A program made the position numbers and the translations under genes. Below, piece after piece: positions 1 to 8,241 of a stretch of DNA of 64,000 nucleotides. The notes below the pieces were generated by a model. It searched no databases. It was given only the letters and a program-made list of their open reading frames with translations, and was not told where the DNA came from. This DNA comes from Marinibaculum sp040216765. Lineage in GTDB: Bacteria; Pseudomonadota; Alphaproteobacteria; Ferrovibrionales; Ferrovibrionaceae. The stretch spans positions 144,554 to 208,553 of the forward strand of contig JAVJON010000070.1 in the NCBI GenBank assembly GCA_040216765.1, in the 5' to 3' direction. How positions within the stretch are numbered: position 1 is the stretch's first letter; the number at the start of each line of letters is the position of its first letter.

Positions 1-1
1 G

Positions 2-847
2 CAGGGCCGCGGCAATGCCGGGCGCCTGATGTGCCCCTATCACGGCTGGACCTATGACCTGTCGGGACAGCTTCTGGGTGCGGCCTACATGAAGGATTCC
101 GACGGCTTCGACACGAAGGACTGTCGCCTGCCGCGCATCCACCTGGAGACCTGGCGCGGCAACATCTTTGTCAGCTTTGCGGCGGTGCCGCCGGACTTCG
201 CGGCGGCAATGGCGGAGTTCGAGCAGGATTTCGCGGGCCTGCACATGGAGCGCTGCCGGCTGGCGGACCTGGCCCACATGCAGCTGAACTGCAACTGGAA
301 GTTCCTGCACGAAAACCTGATGGACTTCTATCATGTGGGGGTGCTGCACGCGAAAAGCTTTGGCGCGCGTTTCTCCTGGCGGACCGAGGATGTCTCGCTG
401 AAGCAGGGCGGCGGCATCACCATCCGCTACAAGGCGGCGCCGTCGACGCCGGACGGGCAGGCGCTGTTCGGCAAGGCGCCCTGGCTGGAGGCGGAGGAGA
501 ACTCCTTTGCCTGCACCGGCTTCATGCCGCCCAACCTGACCATCTTCGGGCGCATCGACTGCGTGAAGATGATGGTCGCCTGGCCGGACGGCCCGCATCG
601 CTGCGAGGTGATGATCTACGCCCTGTTCCCGGAAGCGTTCTTCGCCGACCCGGCATTCGACGAGAAGCTGCAGGTCTACAAGGACTTCCAGACGAGGATC
701 TACGAGGAAGACCGCTCGATGATCGAGTCCATGCAGAAGGCGATGGCCCTGCCGGACTACAGGCCCGGCCGGATGTCGGTGATGGAGATGCCGATCCATC
801 ATTTCCTGAACGGCTATGCCGAGCGCATGTTCGGGCCGGCGGAATGA
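2..847 (+). CDS. Rieske-type ring-hydroxylating oxygenase, alpha subunit (5' end outside window)
   Basis: The reading frame is open from the first base, so the gene begins upstream. The visible part starts inside the Rieske domain: CPYHGW is the second half of the 2Fe-2S binding motif (Cys and His ligands). The catalytic domain follows, with the mononuclear iron motif ENLMDFYHVGVLH, which fits the family pattern of an Asp bridging to the Rieske centre and two His ligands. About 280 residues are visible. Such enzymes hydroxylate or demethylate aromatic or other ring compounds and need a separate reductase, which is not seen here. The stop overlaps the ATG of the next gene by 4 bases, indicating an operon. 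Family assignment is sure; the substrate cannot be read from the sequence. Confidence 0.9.
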   Translation, partial: QGRGNAGRLMCPYHGWTYDLSGQLLGAAYMKDSDGFDTKDCRLPRIHLETWRGNIFVSFAAVPPDFAAAMAEFEQDFAGLHMERCRLADLAHMQLNCNWKFLHENLMDFYHVGVLHAKSFGARFSWRTEDVSLKQGGGITIRYKAAPSTPDGQALFGKAPWLEAEENSFACTGFMPPNLTIFGRIDCVKMMVAWPDGPHRCEVMIYALFPEAFFADPAFDEKLQVYKDFQTRIYEEDRSMIESMQKAMALPDYRPGRMSVMEMPIHHFLNGYAERMFGPAE

Positions 848-1887
848 CCGTCATGACATCGCCACGACTGCTAAGGGCCGCGGATAATCTGGTGCAGAGT
901 TTCGCGGTGGCGGCGGGCGAGAGCGTGCTGCTCACCGGCGACGACCGCACGGAAAGCCGGCTGCTGGATGCGGTCGCCGGCAGCGTGGCCCGCGCCGGCG
1001 GTAATCCGCTGATCGCGATCGCGCCCAGCCTGCCCTACCAGGGCGGGCTGTCGGACCGCTATGTCGGCGATCCGCTGAAGGCGGCGGCCGCAGCGTCGGA
1101 TGTCTGGCTGGACTTCTGCTTTCCCTATCATGCCGGCTCGGCCATGCATGCCGCGGCGATGCAGGCGCAGCGCAGCCGCTACTGCCTGCTGGCCCTGCCG
1201 TCGGCGCAGTCCTTCGAGCGGCTCTATGGCTGCGTCGACTTCGGCGCGCTGCTGGAGTTCAACGTCGCGTTCGCCGCCTATGTGGGGGAGGCGGAGGGCG
1301 AGACATAGCATGTCACCTGTCCCCGCGGGACGGATGTGCGGCTGACCCTGGACAAGGTGAAGCTGGCCCGCAGGGCGGTCTGCGACGAACCCGGCATCTA
1401 CACCGTGCCGGGCGCGCAGAGCTTCTACCCCGTCGCGGGCAGCGTGCAGGGCCGGGTCGTCATCCAGGCGCTGTTCGACGAATATTACCGCCTGCTGCGC
1501 GAGCCCATCGCGATCGAGGCCGAGGGCGGGATCCGCGGCATCTCCGGCGGCGGGGCGGAGGACCGCGCGAGCTTCGACCGCGCGCTGCGCCGCGCCGGCG
1601 GCACGCAGGGCGGCTATGGTGGCTTCATCCACTTCACCTACGGCTTCCACCCCGCGGCGATGCTGACCGGCAGCAATTTCGTCGAGGATATCCGCGTGCC
1701 GGGCAGCAATGCGATCGGCATGGGTCTGCCCTGGTGGGAACCCGGTGGCGGCGAGAACCATCCGGACGGTATCGTCCTGGACCAGTCGGTATGGCTCGGC
1801 GACAGCCGGATCGTCGCGGATGGCAGCTTCACGGGCCCGGCCCACCTGCAGCGCCTTCACGACGCGATGTCGCGCCGGCTGGACTGA
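844..1887 (+). pseudogene. M29 aminopeptidase/NicX-fold protein interrupted by an in-frame amber codon
   Basis: A single reading frame runs from the ATG at 844 to the TGA at 1885-1887 but contains one TAG at 1306-1308. Codons on both sides are in the same frame, and the residues after the stop (HVTCPRGTDVRLTL) continue a typical family segment, so this is a nonsense change and not a frameshift. The two halves are about 154 and 193 residues; a GTG at 1336 could start only the second. The fold family contains thermophilic M29 aminopeptidases and the 2,5-dihydroxypyridine dioxygenase NicX. The C-terminal half has a His-x-Asp (HPD) and an upstream GFHP that could be metal ligands; the usual aminopeptidase glutamates are not evident. 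It is coupled to the Rieske gene by a 4-base overlap. Pseudogene, readthrough or sequencing error are all possible. Confidence 0.7.
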
Positions 1888-1916
1888 CACCGGCAGGCGC
1901 GGCGGGGGGCAGGCAT

Positions 1917-4430
1917 ATGCACAGAATCGATCCCACGAGGCTCGACCTGGCGGAGGAGTACCGGCGACAGCCGTTCGGTCCGCACAGCCCGAACCTGCAG
2001 AAAGTCCTGAAGCTGTTGCGCTGGGACCCGTTCGACGATCGCATCATCGCCGTGCAGACCGCGCGTGGCGGCACCTGGCAGCTGGCGCGGAGCACCGGCC
2101 GCAAGGGCAGCCCGCTGCAGATGTACGACGGCGAGGCGTTCGCCACGCCGGCCGAGGCGCAATGGGCGATCTTCCGCGCCCGCTGGGAGCGCCATACCGG
2201 GCAACCGCTCGCGCTGCCCGGGGACCGGCCGCTGCCGACCCCGGGCGCGATGCGCCGTAACCTGACCTGCCGCGCTCTGCTCGGCTATGCCGACCGCTTC
2301 AGCGTGGAGGCGGGGCAGCAGATCGCCTTCAAGGTCAGCGCCGAGGCGCCCTACGAACTGCGGTTCGAGCGCCTGGTCTGCGGCGACGATGCGAATATCG
2401 GGCGCAAGACGGTGCCGCTCGTTACAGCTGCCGACGGTCGCTATCCCGCGCAGGCCCAGTCCACCGCCTGCGGCTCCTGGATCCGGTTCGACGATGGCCC
2501 GGATCTCGCCCTGCAGAGCTTCGCGTTCATGGCCTATGTCTGGCCGACCGCACCCGGGCTCGGGCGGGAGCAGGTGGTCATGGGCGGGCGCGGCGGGGCG
2601 CTCTGCGTCGATGCGACCGGGGCATTGTCGCTCCGGCTTGGCGACGGGCAGGTCGGCACCGGCACGGCCCTGCTGGAGCGGCACTGGTACCTGGTCGCGG
2701 CCAGCTTCGATGCCGCGACCGGGCGGGCCTGGGTCGCGCAGCGGCCGCTGGCGCGGTACGCGGCCCGCGCCGACACCACGGCCGAGGCCGAGGCGGCGCT
2801 CCCAGTGCCGCCCGCCGCGCCGGGCGGCTTCCGCATCGCCGCCGGGTTCGCCGCGGACGATGCCGCGACGGCGCATTACAACGGCAAGATCGACAGCCCG
2901 GCGGTGCTGCGGCGGCCGCTTTCGGAGACGGAGCGCGCCGGCCTCCTGCAGGGGCGGATGCCGGTGCCCGGGGACGGCCTGCTGGCCGCCTGGGATTTCA
3001 GCCGCGAGATCCCCTCCACCGCCATCGTCGATACCGGGCCGCTGGCGCTGCACGGCCGGACCGTGAACCTGCCGACCCGTGCCATGACCGGCTGGAACTG
3101 GGACGGCAGCGCCTATGACTGGAGCCATCGGCCGGAGCAGTACGGCGCGATCCACTTCCACGACGACGACCTGTACGATTGCGGCTGGGACACGAGCTTT
3201 GCGCTGACCGTGCCCGCGGACCTCGGCAGCGGCCTGTACTGCGCGCACCTCGCCGCCGGGGACGAGGAGGAAATCATCCCCTTCGTCGTCCGTCCGCCGC
3301 GGGGCACGGCGCGGGCGCCGCTCGCCCTGATCCTGCCCACCGCGAGCTACTGGGCCTACGGCAATTCGCACCACCATCTGGAATGGGGCGAGGGCGAGAA
3401 TGTGCGCGGCGTGTTCACCACGATCGACGCGACGACCTTGTTCCTGCACGAGCATCCCGAGTTCGGCTGCTCGCTCTACGACCACCACAATGACGGCAGC
3501 GGCGTCTGCTACGCGTCCCGGCTGCGGCCGGTGCTGAACATGCGGCCCGGCGAACGGCTCTGGCAGCTGCCCGCCGACACCCACATCACCGACTGGCTGG
3601 AGGAGAAGGGGATCGCCTGCGATATCCTGACCGAGGACGACCTGGAGCAGGAAGGCATCGACCTGCTGCGGCCCTATCGCTGCGTCCTGACGGGAACCCA
3701 TCCGGAATATCCGTCGAAGCGCATGCTGGACGCCTTCGCCGCCTTCCAGGCGGGCGGTGGCCGGTTCGTCTATTTCGGCGGCAACGGCTTCTACTGGCGG
3801 ACCTCCTACCATCCCGACCTGCCCGGCGTGATCGAGATGCGCCGCGCGGAGGACGGGATCCGCAGCTGGGCCGCGGAAGGCGGCGAATATCATCACAGCT
3901 TCACCGGCGAACTTGGCGGCATGTGGCGGCGCATGGGGCGCGCGCCCCAGTCGGTCGCCGGCACCGGCATGACGGCGCAGGGCTTCGACCGGTCCACCCA
4001 CTACGAACGCACGGCGGCCAGCCGCGACCCGCGGGCGGCCTTCCTGTTCGAGGGGGTCGGCGCCGACGAGCGGATCGGCGATTTCGGCATCATTGGCGGC
4101 GGCGCGGCGGGGTGGGAGGTCGACCGGGCGGATCCGCGCCTGGGCACGCCGCCCCATGCGCTGGTGGTCGCCGTGGCGACGGATTTCTCCTCGGCCTATC
4201 ACTGGATGAAGGAGGAGCTGACGCACACCCATGCGGCGATCACCGGCGAGACCTGCCCTCTGGTCCGCTGCGACATGGTGTTCTACGAGACGCCGAACGG
4301 CGGGGCGGTGTTCTCCACCAGCTCGATCGCCTGGGCCGGGGCCCTGTCGCATGCCGGCTATGACAACAACGTATCGCGGATCACCGAGAACGCGATCCGC
4401 CGCTTCGTGGACCCGGCGCCGTTCGACTGA
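1917..4430 (+). CDS. N,N-dimethylformamidase-like protein, small and large subunits fused
   Basis: This 837-residue protein resembles the large subunit of N,N-dimethylformamidase, a mononuclear-iron amidohydrolase that splits formamides. Residues 1-95 (PFGPHSPNLQKV, then a conserved Trp) resemble the separate small subunit of the Paracoccus enzyme, so the two chains appear fused. A LamG-like beta-sandwich lies near residues 200-310. Candidate ligands of the known two-Tyr-one-Glu iron centre are Tyr478 or Tyr481 (SYWAYG), Tyr521 (SLYDHH) and Glu597 (HPEYPS); their spacing roughly matches the characterised enzyme. The frame is open further upstream, but the ATG at 1917 begins the recognisable domain and follows a GGGGG-rich stretch. 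It lies 29 bases after the broken M29/NicX-like gene. The true substrate may be another amide. Confidence 0.75.
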   Translation: MHRIDPTRLDLAEEYRRQPFGPHSPNLQKVLKLLRWDPFDDRIIAVQTARGGTWQLARSTGRKGSPLQMYDGEAFATPAEAQWAIFRARWERHTGQPLALPGDRPLPTPGAMRRNLTCRALLGYADRFSVEAGQQIAFKVSAEAPYELRFERLVCGDDANIGRKTVPLVTAADGRYPAQAQSTACGSWIRFDDGPDLALQSFAFMAYVWPTAPGLGREQVVMGGRGGALCVDATGALSLRLGDGQVGTGTALLERHWYLVAASFDAATGRAWVAQRPLARYAARADTTAEAEAALPVPPAAPGGFRIAAGFAADDAATAHYNGKIDSPAVLRRPLSETERAGLLQGRMPVPGDGLLAAWDFSREIPSTAIVDTGPLALHGRTVNLPTRAMTGWNWDGSAYDWSHRPEQYGAIHFHDDDLYDCGWDTSFALTVPADLGSGLYCAHLAAGDEEEIIPFVVRPPRGTARAPLALILPTASYWAYGNSHHHLEWGEGENVRGVFTTIDATTLFLHEHPEFGCSLYDHHNDGSGVCYASRLRPVLNMRPGERLWQLPADTHITDWLEEKGIACDILTEDDLEQEGIDLLRPYRCVLTGTHPEYPSKRMLDAFAAFQAGGGRFVYFGGNGFYWRTSYHPDLPGVIEMRRAEDGIRSWAAEGGEYHHSFTGELGGMWRRMGRAPQSVAGTGMTAQGFDRSTHYERTAASRDPRAAFLFEGVGADERIGDFGIIGGGAAGWEVDRADPRLGTPPHALVVAVATDFSSAYHWMKEELTHTHAAITGETCPLVRCDMVFYETPNGGAVFSTSSIAWAGALSHAGYDNNVSRITENAIRRFVDPAPFD

Positions 4431-4432
4431 GG

Positions 4433-5269
4433 TCAGGCCGCCGCGAGGAAGGCGGCGATCTCGGCGTTGTACCTGTCCGGATGCTCGATCATCGGGTAGT
4501 GGCCGCAATCGTCGAACATGACGAGGCGCCCGTCCGGGATCCGCTCGACCGCCGCCGCGGCGCTCTCCGGCGCGCCGCCGCGGTCGTTGCGGCCCCAGAC
4601 GACCAGGGTCGGGCAGGTCAAGGCCTCGAGTCGCTCCAGGATGCGGAACGGCCGGAAGCGCGCGCTGTCCTGCATCAGCGCCATGGATTCGGCCAGCCGC
4701 TGCGGCGCCCAGTGCTGGGCGTAGCAGAGTTGCGCGATCGGCGGCAGCTCCGCAGGCAGCTTGCCGGTGTCGAAGAAGTTGTTGCCGATCCGCTCCCGCC
4801 AGTCCTGCAGGCTGCTGTCCGCCACCCGGTCCGGTGCATAGAGCAGCCGCATCCGGCCCATCTGCGCGGCCAGCTGGTCCTCAGTGTTGAAGCAGGAGCC
4901 GCTGCCGTTGATCACCAGCCTGTCGACCCGGTCGGGCCTGTCGAAGAACAGCAGCGCGGCCATCAGGGCGCCATAGGAACTGCCGCACAGCGACACCCGC
5001 TTCAGGTCCAGCGCATCCAGCAGTTGCGCCAGATGCCGGAGCTTGGCCGGCACGTCGACGATCGTCCCGTCGGCCGGCCGGGTGAAGCCGTGGCCCAGCA
5101 TGTCCGGCGCGATGACCCGGTGGCTGCGGGCCAGCGCCGCGACGTTGCGCAGCCAGACATCCGCCGTCAGGGCGAGGCCATGCAGGAGGACGAGGGCCGG
5201 CGCCTCCGCCGCGCCGGCCAGGACGCAGCGTGTGGCCGTCCCGCCCGTATCGATGTACTGCATTCTCAT
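4433..5269 (-). CDS. Alpha/beta hydrolase
   Basis: A 278-residue alpha/beta-hydrolase fold protein of the MhpC/BphD/NicD type, which cleave C-C bonds of ring-fission products or hydrolyse amides and esters. The catalytic triad is visible: nucleophile Ser in GSSYG (about residue 99), Asp in WGRND, and His in CGHYPMIEHP near the C-terminus. The oxyanion-region HG of LLHGLALT is present. No signal peptide is seen, so it is cytoplasmic. It ends 2 bases from the convergent dimethylformamidase-like gene and diverges from the PaiB-like gene across an intergenic palindrome. The neighbourhood suggests a hydrolytic step in N-containing ring or amide breakdown, but this is inference. Confidence 0.85.
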   Translation of the reverse strand: MRMQYIDTGGTATRCVLAGAAEAPALVLLHGLALTADVWLRNVAALARSHRVIAPDMLGHGFTRPADGTIVDVPAKLRHLAQLLDALDLKRVSLCGSSYGALMAALLFFDRPDRVDRLVINGSGSCFNTEDQLAAQMGRMRLLYAPDRVADSSLQDWRERIGNNFFDTGKLPAELPPIAQLCYAQHWAPQRLAESMALMQDSARFRPFRILERLEALTCPTLVVWGRNDRGGAPESAAAAVERIPDGRLVMFDDCGHYPMIEHPDRYNAEIAAFLAAA

Positions 5270-5293
5270 CGCTGGTTCCTCCCGCTTTCCGGT

Positions 5294-5319
5294 TCATTTT
5301 ATTCGATCGTATAAAATGA
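5294..5319. promoter_or_regulatory. 26-bp near-perfect palindrome between divergent genes (putative operator)
   Basis: A 9-bp arm TCATTTTAT (5294-5302) is matched exactly by ATAAAATGA (5311-5319); the centre CGATCG is itself palindromic, leaving one mismatched T/T pair. It is strongly AT-rich inside a GC-rich genome and lies between the alpha/beta hydrolase and PaiB-like genes, 25 bases before the former and 88 before the latter. Such symmetry is typical of a dimeric repressor site. The regulator is not identified. Confidence 0.6.
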
Positions 5320-5406
5320 GTTCAAGCCTGTCCCGGACATGGCTTGCGGGCCTCGCGCACGGCACGCAGGATGGATGGCGCCAGTCCATTTGCACGGGAT
5401 CCGCCG

Positions 5407-6057
5407 ATGACCTATCCGCCCGCGAAGTTCGCCAGCACCGACCGGGCCGACGCCGTGCAGATTGCCCGCGCGACCCGCTTCGCCAGCCTGACGGCGGTCC
5501 AGGATGGCGCCTTGCTGACGGTGCATCTTCCGCTGACCCTGGTCGGCGAGGCAGAGGGGGAAGCGGGGAGCGAAGCCCGCTTCGTCGGCCATCTGCTGCG
5601 CAGCAACCCGTTCTTCGCCGCCATGGAGGCGGGGCCTGTCGCAGCCCGTGCGGTCTTCCTGCCGGCGCAGGGCTATGTCAGCCCCTCGGTCTATGCGGAG
5701 AAGGCGGCGAGCGGCAAGGTCGTGCCGACCTGGAACTATGTCGCGGCCCATCTGGATGGGACCATGGCGCTGGGTGCCCCGGAGGATCTTGCCGCCACCC
5801 TTGAGGCGCAGGCCGAGGATTACGAGGGCGCGACCGGCAGCGACTGGAAGGTCGCCGACGCGCCCACGGATTTCGTCGCCGGCCTGGCCCGGGCGATTGC
5901 CGGCTTTGCCTTCACCGCGACCGCCTTCCAGGCGATCCGCAAGCTGAGCCAGAACCGGCCGGAGGCCGACCGCGCCGCCGTGACCGGCTGGCTCGCGCAG
6001 ACCCGGCCGGCGAGCGGGGCGATCGACTGGTGGATGGCGCGCCAGGGCGAGGGCTGA
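5407..6057 (+). CDS. PaiB-family FMN-binding protein
   Basis: A 216-residue protein of the PaiB/FMN-binding split-barrel family, described in Bacillus as a negative regulator of sporulation and protease genes but often a flavin or haem-binding protein elsewhere. Family motifs are clear: GYVSPSVYAEK and VVPTWNYVAAHLDG, then a C-terminal helical region. The ATG at 5407 was chosen because similarity begins there; the same frame is open to an ATG at 5344 but that extension is arginine-rich and unlike the family. It is transcribed away from the alpha/beta hydrolase and converges on the GST gene. Its role in the catabolic region is unknown. Confidence 0.8.
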   Translation: MTYPPAKFASTDRADAVQIARATRFASLTAVQDGALLTVHLPLTLVGEAEGEAGSEARFVGHLLRSNPFFAAMEAGPVAARAVFLPAQGYVSPSVYAEKAASGKVVPTWNYVAAHLDGTMALGAPEDLAATLEAQAEDYEGATGSDWKVADAPTDFVAGLARAIAGFAFTATAFQAIRKLSQNRPEADRAAVTGWLAQTRPASGAIDWWMARQGEG

Positions 6058-6067
6058 GCCGCCCCGG

Positions 6068-6688
6068 TCAGGCAAGCTCCTGGCGGATCGCCTCCTGCAC
6101 CGTGGGGCGTTCCGCCATGCGCCGGCGATGGTCCGCGACCAGCGGGAAGCCTGCCGGGTCGACCCCGTCGGCCTCCATCCACTGGGCGATGGTGAAGAGA
6201 TAGGGGTCGCAGAGGCTGTAGCGTTCGCCCATCACCCAGGGGCCGCGGCGCAGCTGCGGCTCGATCAGGTCGAAGCAGGCGGCGACGGAGTCCGGCACCT
6301 TCCGCTGCATCGCCAGGATCGCGGCCTCATCGTCGACCCAGCGATAGCCCCGCATGCGGTGGGCATGGGCGACATGCAGGGTGGCGCAGAGGAAGCTGTT
6401 GAACGCCTGCATCCCGGCAAAGGCGAAGGGATCGTCCAGCGGCGCCAGGCCGGCCCCCGGATGGGTCTGGGCGATATAGGCGAGAATGGCCGGCGTCTCC
6501 GTCAGCACGCCGCGATCCGTCGCCAGGGCCGGAACGCGCGCCTTCGGGTTGATCGCCAGATAGTCCGGCGCGGCCTGTTCGGTGCGTGCGAAATCGATCC
6601 GTCGCAGCACGTAGTCGGCCCCGGCTTCCTCCAGCGCGATATGGCTGGCCAACGCACAGGTATGCGGCGCGAAGTAGAATGTCAGCAT
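6068..6688 (-). CDS. Glutathione S-transferase family protein
   Basis: A 206-residue cytosolic GST. The N-terminal thioredoxin-like half carries the glutathione-binding elements NPKARVPAL (cis-Pro) and ETPAIL; the C-terminal half is all-helical with the conserved SLCDPYLF Asp that supports folding. The start region has a cysteine (APHTCALA) in the position used by beta-class GSTs, suggesting a beta-like enzyme. It could conjugate or dehalogenate or isomerise a catabolic intermediate. It ends 10 bases from the PaiB-like gene (convergent) and diverges from the DUF1330 gene. Confidence 0.85.
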   Translation of the reverse strand: MLTFYFAPHTCALASHIALEEAGADYVLRRIDFARTEQAAPDYLAINPKARVPALATDRGVLTETPAILAYIAQTHPGAGLAPLDDPFAFAGMQAFNSFLCATLHVAHAHRMRGYRWVDDEAAILAMQRKVPDSVAACFDLIEPQLRRGPWVMGERYSLCDPYLFTIAQWMEADGVDPAGFPLVADHRRRMAERPTVQEAIRQELA

Positions 6689-6780
6689 GGCGGTTGGACC
6701 CTGTCGGTGCGGCTGCCTATCATCGCCGCCGACGGCAGCGCAGTGTCAATGCCGATGCGCCATCACGGGAGAGGATGCGG

Positions 6781-7074
6781 ATGACCAAGGGCTATTGGAT
6801 CGGCCATATCGATGTGCATGACCTGGACAGCTATCGCCCCTACATGGCGGCGGCGGCGAGTTCGATCTCGGCCTTCGGCGGGCGCTACCTGGTGCGCGGC
6901 GGCCAGAACAAGGTGGCCGAGGGCAGCGCACGCTCGCGCCACGTGGTGGTGGAGTTCGACAGCTACGATCAGGCGCAGGCCTGCTACAACTCCGACCAGT
7001 ATCAGGCGGCAAAGGCGATGCGCACGCCCTATTCGTCCGGCGACATCGTCATCATCGAGGGCCATGACGGGTGA
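6781..7074 (+). CDS. DUF1330 domain protein
   Basis: A 97-residue protein made of one DUF1330 domain, a ferredoxin-like alpha/beta fold of the dimeric alpha-beta barrel type. Typical features are the start KGYWIGHIDVHDLDSYRPYM, the GGRYLVRGG strand and the end IVIIEG. Function of the family is unknown; members often sit with catabolic oxygenases and may handle small reactive intermediates. An in-frame ATG at 6775 is an alternative start; GGGAGAGG lies just upstream. Its end overlaps the next gene's possible ATG at 7064, so the two are probably co-translated. Confidence 0.85.
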   Translation: MTKGYWIGHIDVHDLDSYRPYMAAAASSISAFGGRYLVRGGQNKVAEGSARSRHVVVEFDSYDQAQACYNSDQYQAAKAMRTPYSSGDIVIIEGHDG

Positions 7075-7588
7075 GGGCGCGGCGATGACCGGCATTCCCG
7101 AGGACCGCGCATTGCCGCTGCTGGACGAGGTGAAGCTGCAGGCGAAGGTGCTGGTCCCGCTGCTGCGCGCCCTGCGGGAGCGGATGGGCCGGGTGGAGGC
7201 CGACCGGCTGGTGGAAAAGGCGCTGCGCGACTGGTCGCGCGACCTGCAGCGGCGCATCGCGGCGGAGAAGCCGGGCGGCGCGCGCGAGAAGTGGGACGCG
7301 CTCTGGGACGATCTGCGCCCGCGCATCGGCGCCACCATCGACCGCGAGATGCTGGTCGATGACGGCGAGGTGCGCGAGTACAACGTCACCCGCTGCGGCT
7401 ATGCCGAGTTCTTCAAGGCGCTGGGCGAGCCGGAGCTCGGGCGCTTCCTGCTCTGCGACCTGGACTTCGACATGGCCGAGGTCGGCGCACCGGACGTGGA
7501 ATTCCGGCGCACCCAGACGATCATGCAAGGCGCGACGCACTGCGACTTCCGCTACCGCTTCCGGCGGGCCGCGGAGGATTCCGGCTGA
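7064..7588 (+). CDS. L-2-amino-thiazoline-4-carboxylic acid hydrolase-like protein
   Basis: A 174-residue protein (168 if the ATG at 7085 is used) resembling the ATC hydrolase family, named for a Pseudomonas enzyme that opens a thiazoline ring in L-cysteine production. Visible family signatures are the C-terminal NVTRCGYAEFFKALGEPELGRFLLCDLD and the end pattern RTQTIMQGATHCDFRY, with conserved Cys residues; the first of these is quoted in part: NVTRCGYAEFF. Most homologues are uncharacterised, so the real substrate may differ. The gene overlaps the DUF1330 gene by 11 bases and overlaps the convergent TetR gene by 37 bases at its 3' end. Confidence 0.75.
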   Translation: MTGEGAAMTGIPEDRALPLLDEVKLQAKVLVPLLRALRERMGRVEADRLVEKALRDWSRDLQRRIAAEKPGGAREKWDALWDDLRPRIGATIDREMLVDDGEVREYNVTRCGYAEFFKALGEPELGRFLLCDLDFDMAEVGAPDVEFRRTQTIMQGATHCDFRYRFRRAAEDSG

Positions 7589-8241
7589 GCGGGCAGCAGC
7601 ATCTGCTTCAGGCCGCGTTCGATATAGGCCTCTGCCCCGGGCTGCGGCTCCAGCCGCCAGGCATGCAGCGGCCAGGCATGCACGTAGACGACGAGCTGGT
7701 AGGTCAGCAGCTCCACATCGGCGACGTCCAGCACGCCGGCGCGGCAGCATTCCTCGATGGTCTCGGCGATCAGCCCGGTCGTCTGGCGCTCCCTGTCCAT
7801 GATTGCCGCCATGCGCGCGCGCGGCAGCACGCGCGACTCGCGATAGCCGATCAGGGCGGCGGCGCGGTTTTCGTCCACCACCTGGAAATAGGCGCGCACC
7901 GCCGCATGCAGGCGCTTCAGCGGGTCGCTCTCCGCGGCACGCGCCGCCGGAATCTCCCGCAGGTAGGAATCCAGTATCTCGGTGATGACCGCATGCAGCA
8001 GGTCCTCCTTGTCGCGAAAATACTGGTAGATCAGGCCGACGCTGATGCCGGCGGCCCGGGTGATCTGCTGCATCGTGGCATCGTTGAAGCCGCGGCGGCC
8101 GAACACCTGGATCGCGGCCGCCAGGATCTGCCTGCGCCGCTCCTCGATGGCCTCCGGCTGCGGCGGCCGGCCGCGCCGGCGTCGGGCCGGCGCGGCGTCG
8201 CCCGCCCCGTCGGTGGAGGGTGCCGTCCTGCGCACGCTCAC
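7552..8241 (-). CDS. TetR/AcrR-family transcriptional regulator
   Basis: A 229-residue regulator. A basic, low-complexity N-terminus (RRRRGRPP) leads into the TetR DNA-binding domain at about residues 35-85, with helix-turn-helix text TMQQITRAAGISVGLIYQYF. The C-terminal ligand domain is helical and resembles TetR_C families used for acyl-CoA or lipophilic ligands. The start is GTG at 8241-8239, whose GTGA overlaps the stop of the SDR gene by 4 bases, so the two are translationally coupled. It is the best candidate to bind the dyad at 9154-9181 and control both its own operon and the divergent CoA-ligase/TRAP operon. Confidence 0.9.
   Translation of the reverse strand: MSVRRTAPSTDGAGDAAPARRRRGRPPQPEAIEERRRQILAAAIQVFGRRGFNDATMQQITRAAGISVGLIYQYFRDKEDLLHAVITEILDSYLREIPAARAAESDPLKRLHAAVRAYFQVVDENRAAALIGYRESRVLPRARMAAIMDRERQTTGLIAETIEECCRAGVLDVADVELLTYQLVVYVHAWPLHAWRLEPQPGAEAYIERGLKQMLLPAQPESSAARRKR

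Noticed and set aside
1306..1308. Amber codon as a pyrrolysine or programmed recoding site
   Set aside because: No pyl genes or recoding structure are visible here; a plain nonsense change or sequencing error is simpler.
1857..4508. 883-codon open frame on the minus strand
   Set aside because: It is antisense to the dimethylformamidase-like gene; its translation has no recognisable motifs and is the usual product of high GC content.
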